From NCBI GenBank assembly GCA_000799755.1, contig JUHI01000013.1:1-64000 (forward strand): 64,000 nt of DNA, read 5' to 3'. The translations under genes were made by a program, and so were the position numbers. Below, in pieces: positions 44,714-53,410 of this stretch. The DNA is from Martinezella tropici. Its GTDB lineage: Bacteria > Pseudomonadota > Alphaproteobacteria > Rhizobiales > Rhizobiaceae. The notes beneath the pieces were generated by a model that was given only the letters and a program-made list of their open reading frames with translations, was not told the origin of the DNA and searched no databases. Numbering within the stretch: the first letter of the stretch is position 1; every line of letters starts with the position of its first letter.

Positions 44714-45553
44714 CTATTCGGCGGCAACAAGGCGGGCGGAACGCGTTCCAGTGGACAAACCGCGCACCAGGGTCGCAACCGCCTGGATGGTATCGGCCGT
44801 CGCCTTGCCGTCCTTGCTGAGGCTGGTGGCGATCTGGTTGACGATGGCTGTGCCGACGACGACGCCATCAGCGGCAGCGCCGATCAGCTTGGCGTGCTCG
44901 GCGGTCTTGACGCCGAAGCCGACGCAAACCGGCAGCTCCGTGTGCTGCTTGATGCGCTTGACGGCACCCGAAACCAGCGACGGGTCCGGCAGGGCCGAAC
45001 CGGTGATGCCGTTCATCGAGACGTAGTAGACGAAGCCCGTCGTGTTCTTCAGCACGGTCGGCAGGCGCTTGTCATCAGTGGTCGGTGTCGCCAGGCGGAT
45101 GAAATTGATGCCCTTGCGGATCGCCGGGATGCAGAGTTCGTCATCCATTTCCGGCGGCAGGTCGACGACGATCAGGCCGTCGATGCCGGCGGCAATCGCA
45201 TCGTCGAGGAACTTTTCAACGCCGTAGATATAGATCGGATTGTAGTAGCCCATCATCACGATCGGCGTATCGGCATCGACTTTACGAAAATCGGCTGCGA
45301 GCTGCAGCGTCTTCTTCAGCGTCTGGCCGGCCTTCAGGGCGCGCTGGCCGGCAAGCTGGATCGCCGGGCCGTCGGCCATGGGATCGGAAAAGGGCATGCC
45401 GAGTTCGATGACGTCGGCGCCGGCTTCGGGCAGCGCCTTCATGATGCCGAGCGAGGTCTCGTAATCGGGATCGCCGCCCATGAAATAGGTGACGAGTGCG
45501 GGGCGGCCTTCAGCCTTCAGAGCGGCGAAGCGTTTGTCCATACGTGCGGTCAT
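44714..45553 (-). CDS. trpA: Tryptophan synthase alpha chain
   Basis: A 279-aa TIM-barrel that cleaves indole-3-glycerol phosphate to indole. The catalytic Glu is in DVIELGMPFSDPMADG and the Asp is in VVDLPPE. The phosphate-binding GFGVKT is present. It lies 10 bases after trpB and forms the alpha2-beta2 complex with it. Confidence 0.97.
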   Translation of the reverse strand: MTARMDKRFAALKAEGRPALVTYFMGGDPDYETSLGIMKALPEAGADVIELGMPFSDPMADGPAIQLAGQRALKAGQTLKKTLQLAADFRKVDADTPIVMMGYYNPIYIYGVEKFLDDAIAAGIDGLIVVDLPPEMDDELCIPAIRKGINFIRLATPTTDDKRLPTVLKNTTGFVYYVSMNGITGSALPDPSLVSGAVKRIKQHTELPVCVGFGVKTAEHAKLIGAAADGVVVGTAIVNQIATSLSKDGKATADTIQAVATLVRGLSTGTRSARLVAAE

Positions 45554-45563
45554 GGCGTCTAAC

Positions 45564-46778
45564 TCACATTCCCAGAATCTTGCCGACGGTGAAGATGTCC
45601 TTGTCGCCGCGGCCGGAGAGGTTCATCAGGATGATCTCGTCCTTGCCCATCTTCGGGGCACGCTTGATCACCTCGGCGAGCGCATGGCTCGGCTCGAGCG
45701 CCGGGATGATGCCTTCGAGGCGCGTCAGCGTCTGGAAGGCATCCAATGCCTCATGGTCCATGATCGGCACATATTCGGCGCGGCCAATATCGTTCAGCCA
45801 GGAATGCTCCGGGCCGATGCCGGGGTAGTCGAGGCCAGCAGAAATCGAATGACCTTCCTTAATCTGGCCGTCGCCGTCCTGCAGCAGATAGGTGCGGTTG
45901 CCGTGCAGCACGCCGGGCGAGCCGGCGGTGATGGAGGCGCAATGCTCGTCGCCCTCAAGGCCCTTACCGCCGGCTTCGACGCCGACGATCTTGACGCTTT
46001 CGTCATCGAGGAAGGGATGGAAGATGCCGATCGCGTTCGAACCGCCGCCGACGGCAGCGATGACCAGATCCGGCAGACGGCCTTCGGCCTCCAGGATCTG
46101 CGCGCGAGCTTCCGTGCCGATCACGGCCTGGAAATCCCGGACCATTTCCGGATAGGGATGCGGACCGGCAGCCGTGCCGATCAGATAATAGGTGTCCTCG
46201 ACATTGGTGACCCAATCACGAAGGGCCTCGTTCATCGCGTCCTTCAGCGTACCGCTGCCGGCGGTGACCGGGATAACCTCGGCTCCCAGGAGCTTCATGC
46301 GGAAGACGTTCGGCGCCTGACGCTCGACATCGGTCGCGCCCATATAGACGACGCAGGGCAGGCCGAAGCGGGCTGCAACGGTCGCAGACGCGACACCATG
46401 CTGGCCGGCGCCGGTTTCAGCGATGATGCGGGTCTTGCCCATGCGCTTGGCGAGCAGGATCTGGCCGATGCAGTTGTTGATCTTGTGCGAACCGGTGTGG
46501 TTCAGCTCTTCGCGCTTGAAATAGATCTTCGCGCCACCGAGCTCGGCCGTCAGGCGCTCGGCGAAATACAGCGGGCTCGGGCGGCCGATATAATGCGTGC
46601 CGAGCGACTTCAATTCCGCCTGGAAGGCCGGATCGTCCTTCGCCTTCGCCCATTCCTCCTGCAGATCCAGGATCAGCGGCATGAGCGTTTCGGCAACGAA
46701 ACGACCGCCGTAAATACCGAAGCGGCCGTCCTCATCAGGGCCGGCACGGAAGGAATTGAGTTTAGGCGTCTGGTTCAC
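45564..46778 (-). CDS. trpB: Tryptophan synthase beta chain
   Basis: A 404-aa PLP enzyme joining indole with serine. The PLP lysine lies in LNHTGSHKINN, and the phosphate loop is GGGSNAIG. The start is GTG 46778, with GGGAG 6 bases upstream. The GTG overlaps the trpF stop (GTGA), so translation of trpF and trpB is coupled. Confidence 0.97.
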   Translation of the reverse strand: MNQTPKLNSFRAGPDEDGRFGIYGGRFVAETLMPLILDLQEEWAKAKDDPAFQAELKSLGTHYIGRPSPLYFAERLTAELGGAKIYFKREELNHTGSHKINNCIGQILLAKRMGKTRIIAETGAGQHGVASATVAARFGLPCVVYMGATDVERQAPNVFRMKLLGAEVIPVTAGSGTLKDAMNEALRDWVTNVEDTYYLIGTAAGPHPYPEMVRDFQAVIGTEARAQILEAEGRLPDLVIAAVGGGSNAIGIFHPFLDDESVKIVGVEAGGKGLEGDEHCASITAGSPGVLHGNRTYLLQDGDGQIKEGHSISAGLDYPGIGPEHSWLNDIGRAEYVPIMDHEALDAFQTLTRLEGIIPALEPSHALAEVIKRAPKMGKDEIILMNLSGRGDKDIFTVGKILGM

Positions 46779-47449
46779 TTTCTACTCCCTGCTGCCGGTT
46801 CCGGCAGACATGCTTCTGCAAAAGCGTCGAAAAACTGGTCGATCTTCCCGAGATCCTTCACGCCCGGCGCGCTTTCGAGCGCGGAGGAAAGATCGATGCC
46901 GCTGGCATTGGTCGAGGCCAACGCCTCGGCGACGTTGTCCTTGTTGACGCCACCCGAGAGCATGTAATCCACGCTATCGTCGAGCCAGCTCATCAGGCTC
47001 CAGTCGAAGGACACGCCGTTTCCACCCGGCAACACCGAGCCCGCAGGCGGCTTGGCATCGAAGAGGAAGCGGTCGGCAATGCCAATATAGGATTCGACCC
47101 GCTTCAGATCATCGGCCTCGCGCACCGACATGGCCTTCATGACGGGGACATTATAGACCGCTTTGATGGTCAGCACACGCTCCGGGCTTTCATTGCCATG
47201 GAGCTGCAGCATGTCCGGCTTCACCAGCGACATGATCTCGTCGAGATCGTCATTGGTGGGATTGACCGTGACGGCAACGACCTTGGCCTTGCCGCGGGCG
47301 CGCTCGGCCAGCTGGCCGGCGAGATCGGGCTCGATATAGCGCGGGCTCTTTTCAAAGAAGATGAAGCCGATATGGGTAGCGCCGCGCTCCAGAGCACGAT
47401 CCACCGCTTCCGGCGTCTTCAGACCACAAATTTTGATATCGGGGTTCAT
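46775..47449 (-). CDS. trpF: Phosphoribosylanthranilate isomerase
   Basis: A 224-aa TIM-barrel isomerase. It begins PDIKICGLKTPE, with the catalytic Cys, and the catalytic Asp is within LFDAKPP; LSGGVNKDN binds phosphate. I chose ATG 47449 (MNPDIKICGL). The open frame extends 27 residues further to 47530 but those residues do not fit the family. It heads the trpFBA run, which may continue into accD and folC. No leader peptide with Trp codons was seen upstream. Confidence 0.95.
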   Translation of the reverse strand: MNPDIKICGLKTPEAVDRALERGATHIGFIFFEKSPRYIEPDLAGQLAERARGKAKVVAVTVNPTNDDLDEIMSLVKPDMLQLHGNESPERVLTIKAVYNVPVMKAMSVREADDLKRVESYIGIADRFLFDAKPPAGSVLPGGNGVSFDWSLMSWLDDSVDYMLSGGVNKDNVAEALASTNASGIDLSSALESAPGVKDLGKIDQFFDAFAEACLPEPAAGSRK

Positions 47450-47548
47450 GGCAGCGGAGTGGCATGAAAATTCGAAAGAGTCGAGCCTAAAGGCGACGTT
47501 GGCGGGATTTTTGAGTGGCTCCGAGGCCATCGCATATCAAATAAAAGT

Positions 47549-47683
47549 GCCCCTCACCCCAGCCCTCTCCCCGTTTTGACGGGGAGAGGGAGCGACAACG
47601 CCAAACTCCTTCGCCCCGCGTGCGGGGAGAAGGTGGACTCGAACGGTTGAGCGAAGCGAAACTGTGAGAGGACGGATGAGGGG
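47549..47683. repeat. Rhizobial intergenic repeat, family C, copy 2
   Basis: It begins TGCCCCTCACCCCAGCC, contains the hairpin CCCTCTCCCC/GGGGAGAGGG (47563-47590) and a second one around CTTCGCCCCGCGTGCGGGGAGAAGG, and ends GGATGAGGGGC. It matches the copy at 21228-21363. It occupies nearly half of the 303-base gap between trpF and the metalloprotease; the rest shows nothing I can name. Confidence 0.7.
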
Positions 47684-47752
47684 CTAATCTGCCCATATGC
47701 AATTGCAAGCAATCACTCTGGGCGCATTCCAGCTTGCACCGGCAGAATGCAC

Positions 47753-48514
47753 TCAATCGAAATCGATCGCGTGCAGATGGCTGCCGTGGCGCTTCAGCCA
47801 GGCTTTGGCCTCGTCCATGTCGGGGCAGAGCTTGCGGCAGAGCGCCCAGAAGCGCGGGCCGTGGTTCATTTCCCTGAGATGCGCGACTTCGTGGGCGGCG
47901 AGGTAATCGATAACAAGCGGCGGCGCCATGACGATGCGCCAGGAAAAGCTCAGGTTCCCCTGCGAGGAACAGGAGCCCCAGCGGCTGCGGGTATCCTTCA
48001 TGGTGATGGACGTGACGGTGGCGCGGATGGTCTTGGCGTGCACCGCCACATATCGTTCCAGATCTGCGCGCGCCTCCTTCTTGAGGAAGGTGGCGATGCG
48101 GCGGCCGGCATGTTCCGGCATACCGCTGACGCGCAACACTGGAGCGCCCTCGACGACGATGGCTTCGGTGAGGCCGCGCAGGGTGCCGGTATGCTCGATG
48201 CGATGGCGCACGCCGCGCAGAAGGATTTCGCTGCCGCCGCGCAGGCTGTTGTCGACGGAAAATTTCGCGAGCTTGGTCAGCAGCCAGCCCTGGTGCCGGT
48301 CGAGAAAGGCATTCACCTCACGGGCGGCGAGGCCGCGCGGAATGGTCATCTTTAGAGATCGCCCGCCCGGCTCGATCCTGAGCGTGATGCGGGTCGCGCG
48401 CTCGTGCTGACGGATCGTCAGCGGCATCAGCCGGCCGGCGACATCGAGGGTGCGCGTTTCCGGCGCGGGCGGCTTGGCCGGCGTTTTGCGGGATCTGGAG
48501 AGCAGCGGAAACAT
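47753..48514 (-). CDS. YgjP-type M48 family zinc metallopeptidase
   Basis: A 253-aa protein of the DUF45/YgjP family. The zinc site is HEVAHLREMNHGPRFW (HExxH plus a downstream His). TRSRWGSCSSQGNLSFSWR is the second family hallmark. The N-terminal 60 residues resemble the usual beta-sheet lead-in. No signal peptide is seen, so it should be cytoplasmic. The substrate is unknown. It follows the DUF2852 gene, but a terminator separates them. Confidence 0.88.
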   Translation of the reverse strand: MFPLLSRSRKTPAKPPAPETRTLDVAGRLMPLTIRQHERATRITLRIEPGGRSLKMTIPRGLAAREVNAFLDRHQGWLLTKLAKFSVDNSLRGGSEILLRGVRHRIEHTGTLRGLTEAIVVEGAPVLRVSGMPEHAGRRIATFLKKEARADLERYVAVHAKTIRATVTSITMKDTRSRWGSCSSQGNLSFSWRIVMAPPLVIDYLAAHEVAHLREMNHGPRFWALCRKLCPDMDEAKAWLKRHGSHLHAIDFD

Positions 48515-48552
48515 GAAGGCAGTTTTATATGATTCGCTGGAGGATCTGGCAA

Positions 48553-48582
48553 AGAAAAACCGGCATCATCCGATGCCGGCTT
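48553..48582 (-). terminator. Rho-independent terminator of the DUF2852 gene
   Basis: On the minus strand the stem GCCGGCATC/GATGCCGGT with a 4-base loop is followed by TTTTTCTTTG. It lies about 35 bases after the stop at 48615. Confidence 0.85.
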
Positions 48583-48614
48583 CGACTATATGATGCAGCT
48601 GCTCTCACAGCCCA

Positions 48615-49055
48615 TCACGGCGTCTGGAATTCGGTCGGCGAGCCGCCATTGTCATTGCGCTTGACGTTGTTGCGTTCGCGCATGAAACGGTCGAACTCCT
48701 CCTGGTCCTTGGCGCGGCGCAGCTCGCGGGCGTAGGCGTCGAACTCGGCGCGCATTTCGTCTAGCTTGCGGCGTTCCTGCTCGAGGCGCTCAAGCTCTGC
48801 CCGGCGCCAGTCGTCGAAGGCGACGTTGCCTGTGGCGGAGAAGGAATGGCGATGACGATTGCGATAGCGTCCGCAGCCAGCAAACATGCCGTCGGTCCTT
48901 TCGTTTACATCCCGTTTGAAATCCCGCAGACGTTCTCCGAAGAGAATATAGGCGAGCATGGCAAAGCCAAGCGGCCAGAAGACCACGAAGCCTAGCACCA
49001 TGAGGGCAATAGTAGCCGGAGTCCAATCCGGGCGAAGCAATGCAGATTGGTTCAT
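48615..49055 (-). CDS. DUF2852 domain membrane protein
   Basis: A 146-aa protein. One N-terminal membrane helix (TIALMVLGFVVFWPLGFAMLAYI) is followed by a polar region and a long charged coiled coil (about 90-135, ELERLEQERRKLDEM). This matches the DUF2852 family. I chose ATG 49055, with GAGGA 9 bases upstream; the longer frame to 49097 is unlikely. Function unknown. The coiled coil suggests an oligomeric inner membrane protein. Confidence 0.8.
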   Translation of the reverse strand: MNQSALLRPDWTPATIALMVLGFVVFWPLGFAMLAYILFGERLRDFKRDVNERTDGMFAGCGRYRNRHRHSFSATGNVAFDDWRRAELERLEQERRKLDEMRAEFDAYARELRRAKDQEEFDRFMRERNNVKRNDNGGSPTEFQTP

Positions 49056-49375
49056 TGTCAGGTATCCTCGCACGGCGCATCGCCCCTCGACCGACACCGG
49101 TCAATGGTAAGGCTTCTGCGCGGTTTTTAAAGCTCTACCTGCATCTCAGCGCGTTCCAAGGGCGCGCGGCGCGGTAAACGGCCCGATCTTTGCGGTACCG
49201 CTGGAATCGAGATGGTAACCTCTTCGTGAGGCTTCAATGGGATCGCCTGATGGAATCGGACAAGTGTTTGAATCCGCCCGATTAATTCAACAAAAGCTAA
49301 TAGTTTGCGCTGATGAAGCGGTTCCTCGCCTCATCTGATGCCGGAACCGCTCCATCTATTTGATTTTGAACGCTA
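49056..49375. other. 320-base gap between phaZ and the DUF2852 gene
   Basis: No gene is seen. A 9-bp perfect inverted repeat, AGCGGTTCC (49317-49325) and GGAACCGCT (49343-49351), lies just past the phaZ stop and may act as a weak terminator or mRNA end; it lacks a T run. The rest should hold the DUF2852 promoter, which I could not place. Confidence 0.45.
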
Positions 49376-50653
49376 TCAGGCGGACTTGCCGCCCTTGATG
49401 ACCCGCTTGACCACCGAGCGGCCGGTGCGGGCATGTTCGCGCGTGAAGGCCAGGATGCGCGGGGCGATCTCTCGGCGGAAGCGAGAACCGTTAAAGACGC
49501 CGTAATGACCGACATCCGGCTGCAAGTAGTGCATGCGCATGTGGTCGGGGATGTTGGTGCAGATGGTCTGCGCCGCATGGGTCTGGCCGACGCCCGAGAT
49601 ATCGTCGTTTTCGCCCTCGACGGTCAAAAGCGCGACGTTGCGAATGGCCGAGGGATCGACGCACTGGCCGCGATGCATGAGCTCGCCCTTGGGCAGCGCG
49701 TGCTTGATGAACACCTGGTCGACCGTCTGCAGATAGAATTCCGCCGTCAGATCCATGACAGCAAGGTATTCGTCGTAGAAATCGCGATGCTTCTCGGCTG
49801 GCTCGCCGTCATTCTTGACGAGATGGACGAAGAAATCCTTGTGGGCAATCATGTGACGGTCGAGGTTCATCGACATGAAGCCGGAAAGCTGCAGGAAGCC
49901 GGGATAGACGGGCCGCATGAAGCCCGGCTGCGGCCAGGGCACGTTCATGACGACATTGTCGGCAAACCATTCCAGCGGCTTTTCCTTGGCGAGCTGGTTG
50001 ACAGCGGTCGGATTGATGCGGGTGTCGATCGGGCCGCCCATCAGCGTCATCGACGAGGGCGCCAGGCGATCGCCCGCCGCTTCCATCACAGCCGCGGCGG
50101 CAAGCACCGGCACGGACGGCTGGCAGACGGCGACGACATGCGTATCCGGGCCGAGGTGATGCAGCATCTCGATGACGTAATCGATGTAATCCTCAAGATC
50201 GAAGGTGCCGTCGGTCATCGGCACCATGCGCGCATCGATCCAGTCGGTGATGTAGACGTCGGCGCCGGGCAGTAGCGCTTCCACCGTGCCACGCAGCAGC
50301 GTCGCATAGTGTCCCGACATCGGCGCAACGATCAGGATGCGCGGATCGGCGCTATGGCCGGCGGGCAGGCTGCGCTCGAAATGGATCAAATTGCAGAAAG
50401 GCTTCTTCCAGACGATCTTTTCATGCACCGAGACGGATTTGCCTTCGATCTGCGTCTGATGGAGGCCGAATTCCGGCTTGCCGTAGCGTCTGGTCGTGCG
50501 CTCGAAAACCTCGAGGCTGGCCGTCAGGGTGCGGCCGAACACCGTATGCGAAAGGGGATTAAGCGGATTGGCATAGGCCAGGCGCATCATGTCTGCCGCG
50601 GCGCGAAAAGGGGCGAGAGCGGCATGATTGAGTTCGTAAAACTGATAAAACAT
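49376..50653 (-). CDS. phaZ: Intracellular polyhydroxyalkanoate depolymerase
   Basis: A 425-aa alpha/beta hydrolase of the intracellular PHB depolymerase family. The nucleophile is Cys177 in VCQPSVPVLAA, in place of the serine of a lipase box; this is normal for the group. A C-terminal DVGHYGVFNGSRFR carries the catalytic His. It mobilises stored polyhydroxybutyrate, which rhizobia use as carbon reserve. No signal peptide is present. AGAGG precedes the start. The 299-base upstream gap has an 11-bp inverted repeat. Confidence 0.93.
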   Translation of the reverse strand: MFYQFYELNHAALAPFRAAADMMRLAYANPLNPLSHTVFGRTLTASLEVFERTTRRYGKPEFGLHQTQIEGKSVSVHEKIVWKKPFCNLIHFERSLPAGHSADPRILIVAPMSGHYATLLRGTVEALLPGADVYITDWIDARMVPMTDGTFDLEDYIDYVIEMLHHLGPDTHVVAVCQPSVPVLAAAAVMEAAGDRLAPSSMTLMGGPIDTRINPTAVNQLAKEKPLEWFADNVVMNVPWPQPGFMRPVYPGFLQLSGFMSMNLDRHMIAHKDFFVHLVKNDGEPAEKHRDFYDEYLAVMDLTAEFYLQTVDQVFIKHALPKGELMHRGQCVDPSAIRNVALLTVEGENDDISGVGQTHAAQTICTNIPDHMRMHYLQPDVGHYGVFNGSRFRREIAPRILAFTREHARTGRSVVKRVIKGGKSA

Positions 50654-50763
50654 GGGGGCTTTACCTCTTGTGATGCGGGTATGCGACCACGCAAATCACC
50701 TAAATCATTAAAACGCACGCGCCTTACGTGTCGCTGTCTTCGCTGCGGCGCTTCTCCACTCGC

Positions 50764-50849
50764 GCCCTGCAGCAGGATGATCGCAGCTCCTCTGCACACC
50801 TCATCCTTTAAGCTCTTACTATCTAACCTAGCAGTTTTTGCTGCAGGGC
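50764..50849. promoter_or_regulatory. Distant inverted repeat in the phaZ upstream region
   Basis: GCCCTGCAGCA (50764-50774) and TGCTGCAGGGC (50839-50849) are perfect inverted repeats 64 bases apart, upstream of phaZ. TGC/GCA-rich sites are bound by the PHB regulator PhaR in Paracoccus, so a regulatory role is possible. A hairpin in the phaZ leader is the other option. Confidence 0.35.
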
Positions 50850-50877
50850 AACATAACCAGAATTGGTTCTTATCTAT

Positions 50878-50908
50878 AAAAAACGCCGGAGAATCGCTTC
50901 TCCGGCAT
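50878..50908 (-). terminator. Rho-independent terminator of the FAA hydrolase gene
   Basis: On the minus strand GCCGGAGAA/TTCTCCGGC with a 4-base loop is followed by G and a TTTTTT run. It lies about 45 bases beyond the stop at 50953. Confidence 0.9.
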
Positions 50909-50952
50909 CAAGAATGATCTCAAAAGGTTAAAGTTCCTGAGCTTCGCACGCC

Positions 50953-51795
50953 TTACGCGTCAGCGAGGAAAGTCTGCTTCTGGGTGCCCAGGCCTTCCAT
51001 GCCCAGTTCGACGACATCGCCCGGCTTCAGATACTGCGGCGGCTTCATGCCCATGCCGACGCCAGGAGGCGTGCCGGTGGAGATGACGTCGCCCGGATGC
51101 AGCGACATGAACTGGCTGAGATAGGAGACGAGGAAGGCGACGCCATAGACCATGGTCTTGGTCGAGCCGTTCTGCATCATCTTGCCGTTGACCTTCAGCC
51201 ACATGCCGAGATTCTGCGGGTCGGCGATCTCGTCCTTGGTAACGAGCCAGGGGCCGATCGGGCCAAAGGTGTCGCAGGACTTCCCCTTGGTCCACTGACC
51301 CGAGCGTTCCGTCTGAAAAGCGCGTTCGGAGACGTCGTGCGAGACGCAGTAACCGGCGACATAATCGAGAGCGTCGGCTTCGCTGACATATTTCGCCGTC
51401 TTGCCGATGACGACGCCGAGTTCGACTTCCCAGTCGGTCTTTTCAGAGCCGCGCGGGATCAGCACGTTGTCGTTCGGGCCGACGATGGCCGAGCTTGCCT
51501 TCATGAAGATGATCGGCTCCGGCGGCACGGTGGCGCCGGTTTCGGCAGCATGATCGGAGAAGTTCAGGCCGATGCAGATGAACTTGCCCGTACCGGCAAC
51601 GCAAGCGCCAAGGCGGCCTTCCGCCAGTTCCGGCAGGCTCTTCGGATCGAGAGCCGCAATCTTTGCCAGGCCCGCGGGCGAAATGGCCTCGCCGCCGATA
51701 TCGGCGACATGGGCGGAGAGATCGCGGATCTTGCCATCGCTATCCAGAAGCGCCGGCTTTTCCTTGCCGACTTCGCCAACGCGCAAAAGTTTCAT
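50953..51795 (-). CDS. Fumarylacetoacetate hydrolase family protein
   Basis: A 280-aa FAH-fold enzyme. The metal ligands are in DWEVELGVVIG (Glu pair) and in SHDVSERAFQ (Asp), with GKSCDTFGPIGPW and GDVISTGTPPGVG following as in the family. Relatives include 2,4-diketo-3-deoxy-fuconate hydrolase, ureidoglycolate lyase and acylpyruvases, so the substrate cannot be set from sequence. It is downstream of the PLP decarboxylase gene in the same direction after 137 bases. Confidence 0.9.
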   Translation of the reverse strand: MKLLRVGEVGKEKPALLDSDGKIRDLSAHVADIGGEAISPAGLAKIAALDPKSLPELAEGRLGACVAGTGKFICIGLNFSDHAAETGATVPPEPIIFMKASSAIVGPNDNVLIPRGSEKTDWEVELGVVIGKTAKYVSEADALDYVAGYCVSHDVSERAFQTERSGQWTKGKSCDTFGPIGPWLVTKDEIADPQNLGMWLKVNGKMMQNGSTKTMVYGVAFLVSYLSQFMSLHPGDVISTGTPPGVGMGMKPPQYLKPGDVVELGMEGLGTQKQTFLADA

Positions 51796-51932
51796 GGATT
51801 TTCCTTCCCTGCATTTTCAAAGACGAAATTGATGGCACCATATATGAACGAATTATTCACCAGTGTCACCAATCGATTTCGGAGAGCCTAGCATGGCTCG
51901 GCTCTCCGCGCCGGAAAAACAGCCCAACCAGT

Positions 51933-53345
51933 CTAGGATAATGATCTGGCGATTTCGACGATGACGTCGAAAGCCGTATCGATATCCTCGGCCGTCGCCT
52001 CGAACTGACCGGCCTGGAAACGAATGACCAGACGACCGGAAACACGGGTCTGCGTCAGATAGATGCGGCCATCATTGTTGATGGCATTGAGAAGCCGCTG
52101 GGTGTGGCTTTCCTGATCCACGCCCTCGGGTGCCCTGTGATCGAAGGAAAACAGCGACAGGAACGGCTCGGTGACGATTTCGAAATCCGGTTCGGCGGCA
52201 AGGCGCTTCGCCAGATTCTGCGACCAGGAGACATGGTTGCGGATCATCGTCCGCAGGCCTTCGAGGCCGTGATAGCGCAGCAGGAACCAGAGCTTCAGCG
52301 CGCGGAAGCGGCGGCCGAGCGGCACCGACCATTCCGAATAGTTGATGATGCCGTCATGGCCATGGGTGCGCAGATATTCGGGCTGGATCGCCAGCGTGCG
52401 GACCAGCGTTTCCGGCTCGCGCACGAACTGGACGGAGCAATCGAACTGCGCGCCGAGCCATTTATGCGGATTGAAGACGATGGAATCGGCGCGTTCGACG
52501 CCCTGCCACAGGTCACGGAATTCCGGGCAGATCATCGCCGAGCCCGCCCAGGCGGCATCGACATGCACATAGAGCCCATGTGCATGCGCCACTTCAACAA
52601 CGGCGGCGATATCATCGCAGGCGCCGACGCTGGTGCCGCCGACGCAGGCGATGACGCCGGCCGGCAGCAGCCCGGCCGCGCGATCGCGCTCGATTGCGGC
52701 GGCAAGCGCCTTCGGGTCCATGGCCTTGCTGGGCCCCCCCGAGGGAATGCGCACCAGATTTTCCTCACCGACGCCGGCAATCCAGATGGCGCGGTCGATC
52801 GAGGTGTGAACCTGATCGGTGGAGTAGATGCGGACCGCCTTGTTTCCGGCAAGCCCGCTCGCATTGCCCTGCCAGTTCAGCGCTCTCTCGCGCATGACCA
52901 GAACGGCGGCAAGGGTTGCGGTCGAGGCAGAATCCTGAATGACGCCGGTGAAGGTTTCCGGCAGGCCGAGCGCCTGGCGCAGCCAATCGACCACTTTCGT
53001 TTCAAGTTCCGTCGCGGATGGCGATGTCTGCCAGAGCATGCATTGGGCGGCGATGGCGCTGACCAGATATTCGGCGATCACCGAAACGGGGGCCGCATTG
53101 GCGGGGAAATAGGCAAAGAAGCGCGGATGCTGCCAATGCGTCATGCCGGGAACGAGGATATCCTCGAAATCCTTGAAGATATCCTCCATGGCTTCGCCTG
53201 TTACCGGCGGGGAATCAGCGATATGCGCGGCGATCTCCCCCGGTGCCGTCTTCGCCCGTACCGGCCGGTCCCGAAGCGACGCGCGATAATCCGCTCCCCA
53301 ATTCGCCGCTTTCTCCGACCACTGCCGGAACTCCTCCCAATTCAT
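51933..53345 (-). CDS. PLP-dependent group II amino acid decarboxylase
   Basis: A 470-aa fold-type I decarboxylase of the aromatic amino acid/glutamate group. The PLP lysine is in FNPHKWLGAQFDC and the Asp pairing with the PLP ring is in HVDAAWAG. The N-terminal PRFFAYFPAN and SPSATELETKV are typical of the aromatic decarboxylase subgroup. Tryptophan, DOPA or related substrates are possible; none can be chosen. No transporter or regulator is adjacent. Length is standard. Confidence 0.9.
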   Translation of the reverse strand: MNWEEFRQWSEKAANWGADYRASLRDRPVRAKTAPGEIAAHIADSPPVTGEAMEDIFKDFEDILVPGMTHWQHPRFFAYFPANAAPVSVIAEYLVSAIAAQCMLWQTSPSATELETKVVDWLRQALGLPETFTGVIQDSASTATLAAVLVMRERALNWQGNASGLAGNKAVRIYSTDQVHTSIDRAIWIAGVGEENLVRIPSGGPSKAMDPKALAAAIERDRAAGLLPAGVIACVGGTSVGACDDIAAVVEVAHAHGLYVHVDAAWAGSAMICPEFRDLWQGVERADSIVFNPHKWLGAQFDCSVQFVREPETLVRTLAIQPEYLRTHGHDGIINYSEWSVPLGRRFRALKLWFLLRYHGLEGLRTMIRNHVSWSQNLAKRLAAEPDFEIVTEPFLSLFSFDHRAPEGVDQESHTQRLLNAINNDGRIYLTQTRVSGRLVIRFQAGQFEATAEDIDTAFDVIVEIARSLS

Positions 53346-53410
53346 GACGGTCCTCCCTTTTCCATCAAAGCGAGGCGGACCTTAGACGGCTTTTCCGAGG
53401 CAGTCGAGTA

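Noticed and set aside
47450..47752. trp attenuator before trpF
   Set aside because: No short leader ORF with consecutive Trp codons was seen. The hairpins present belong to repeat family C.
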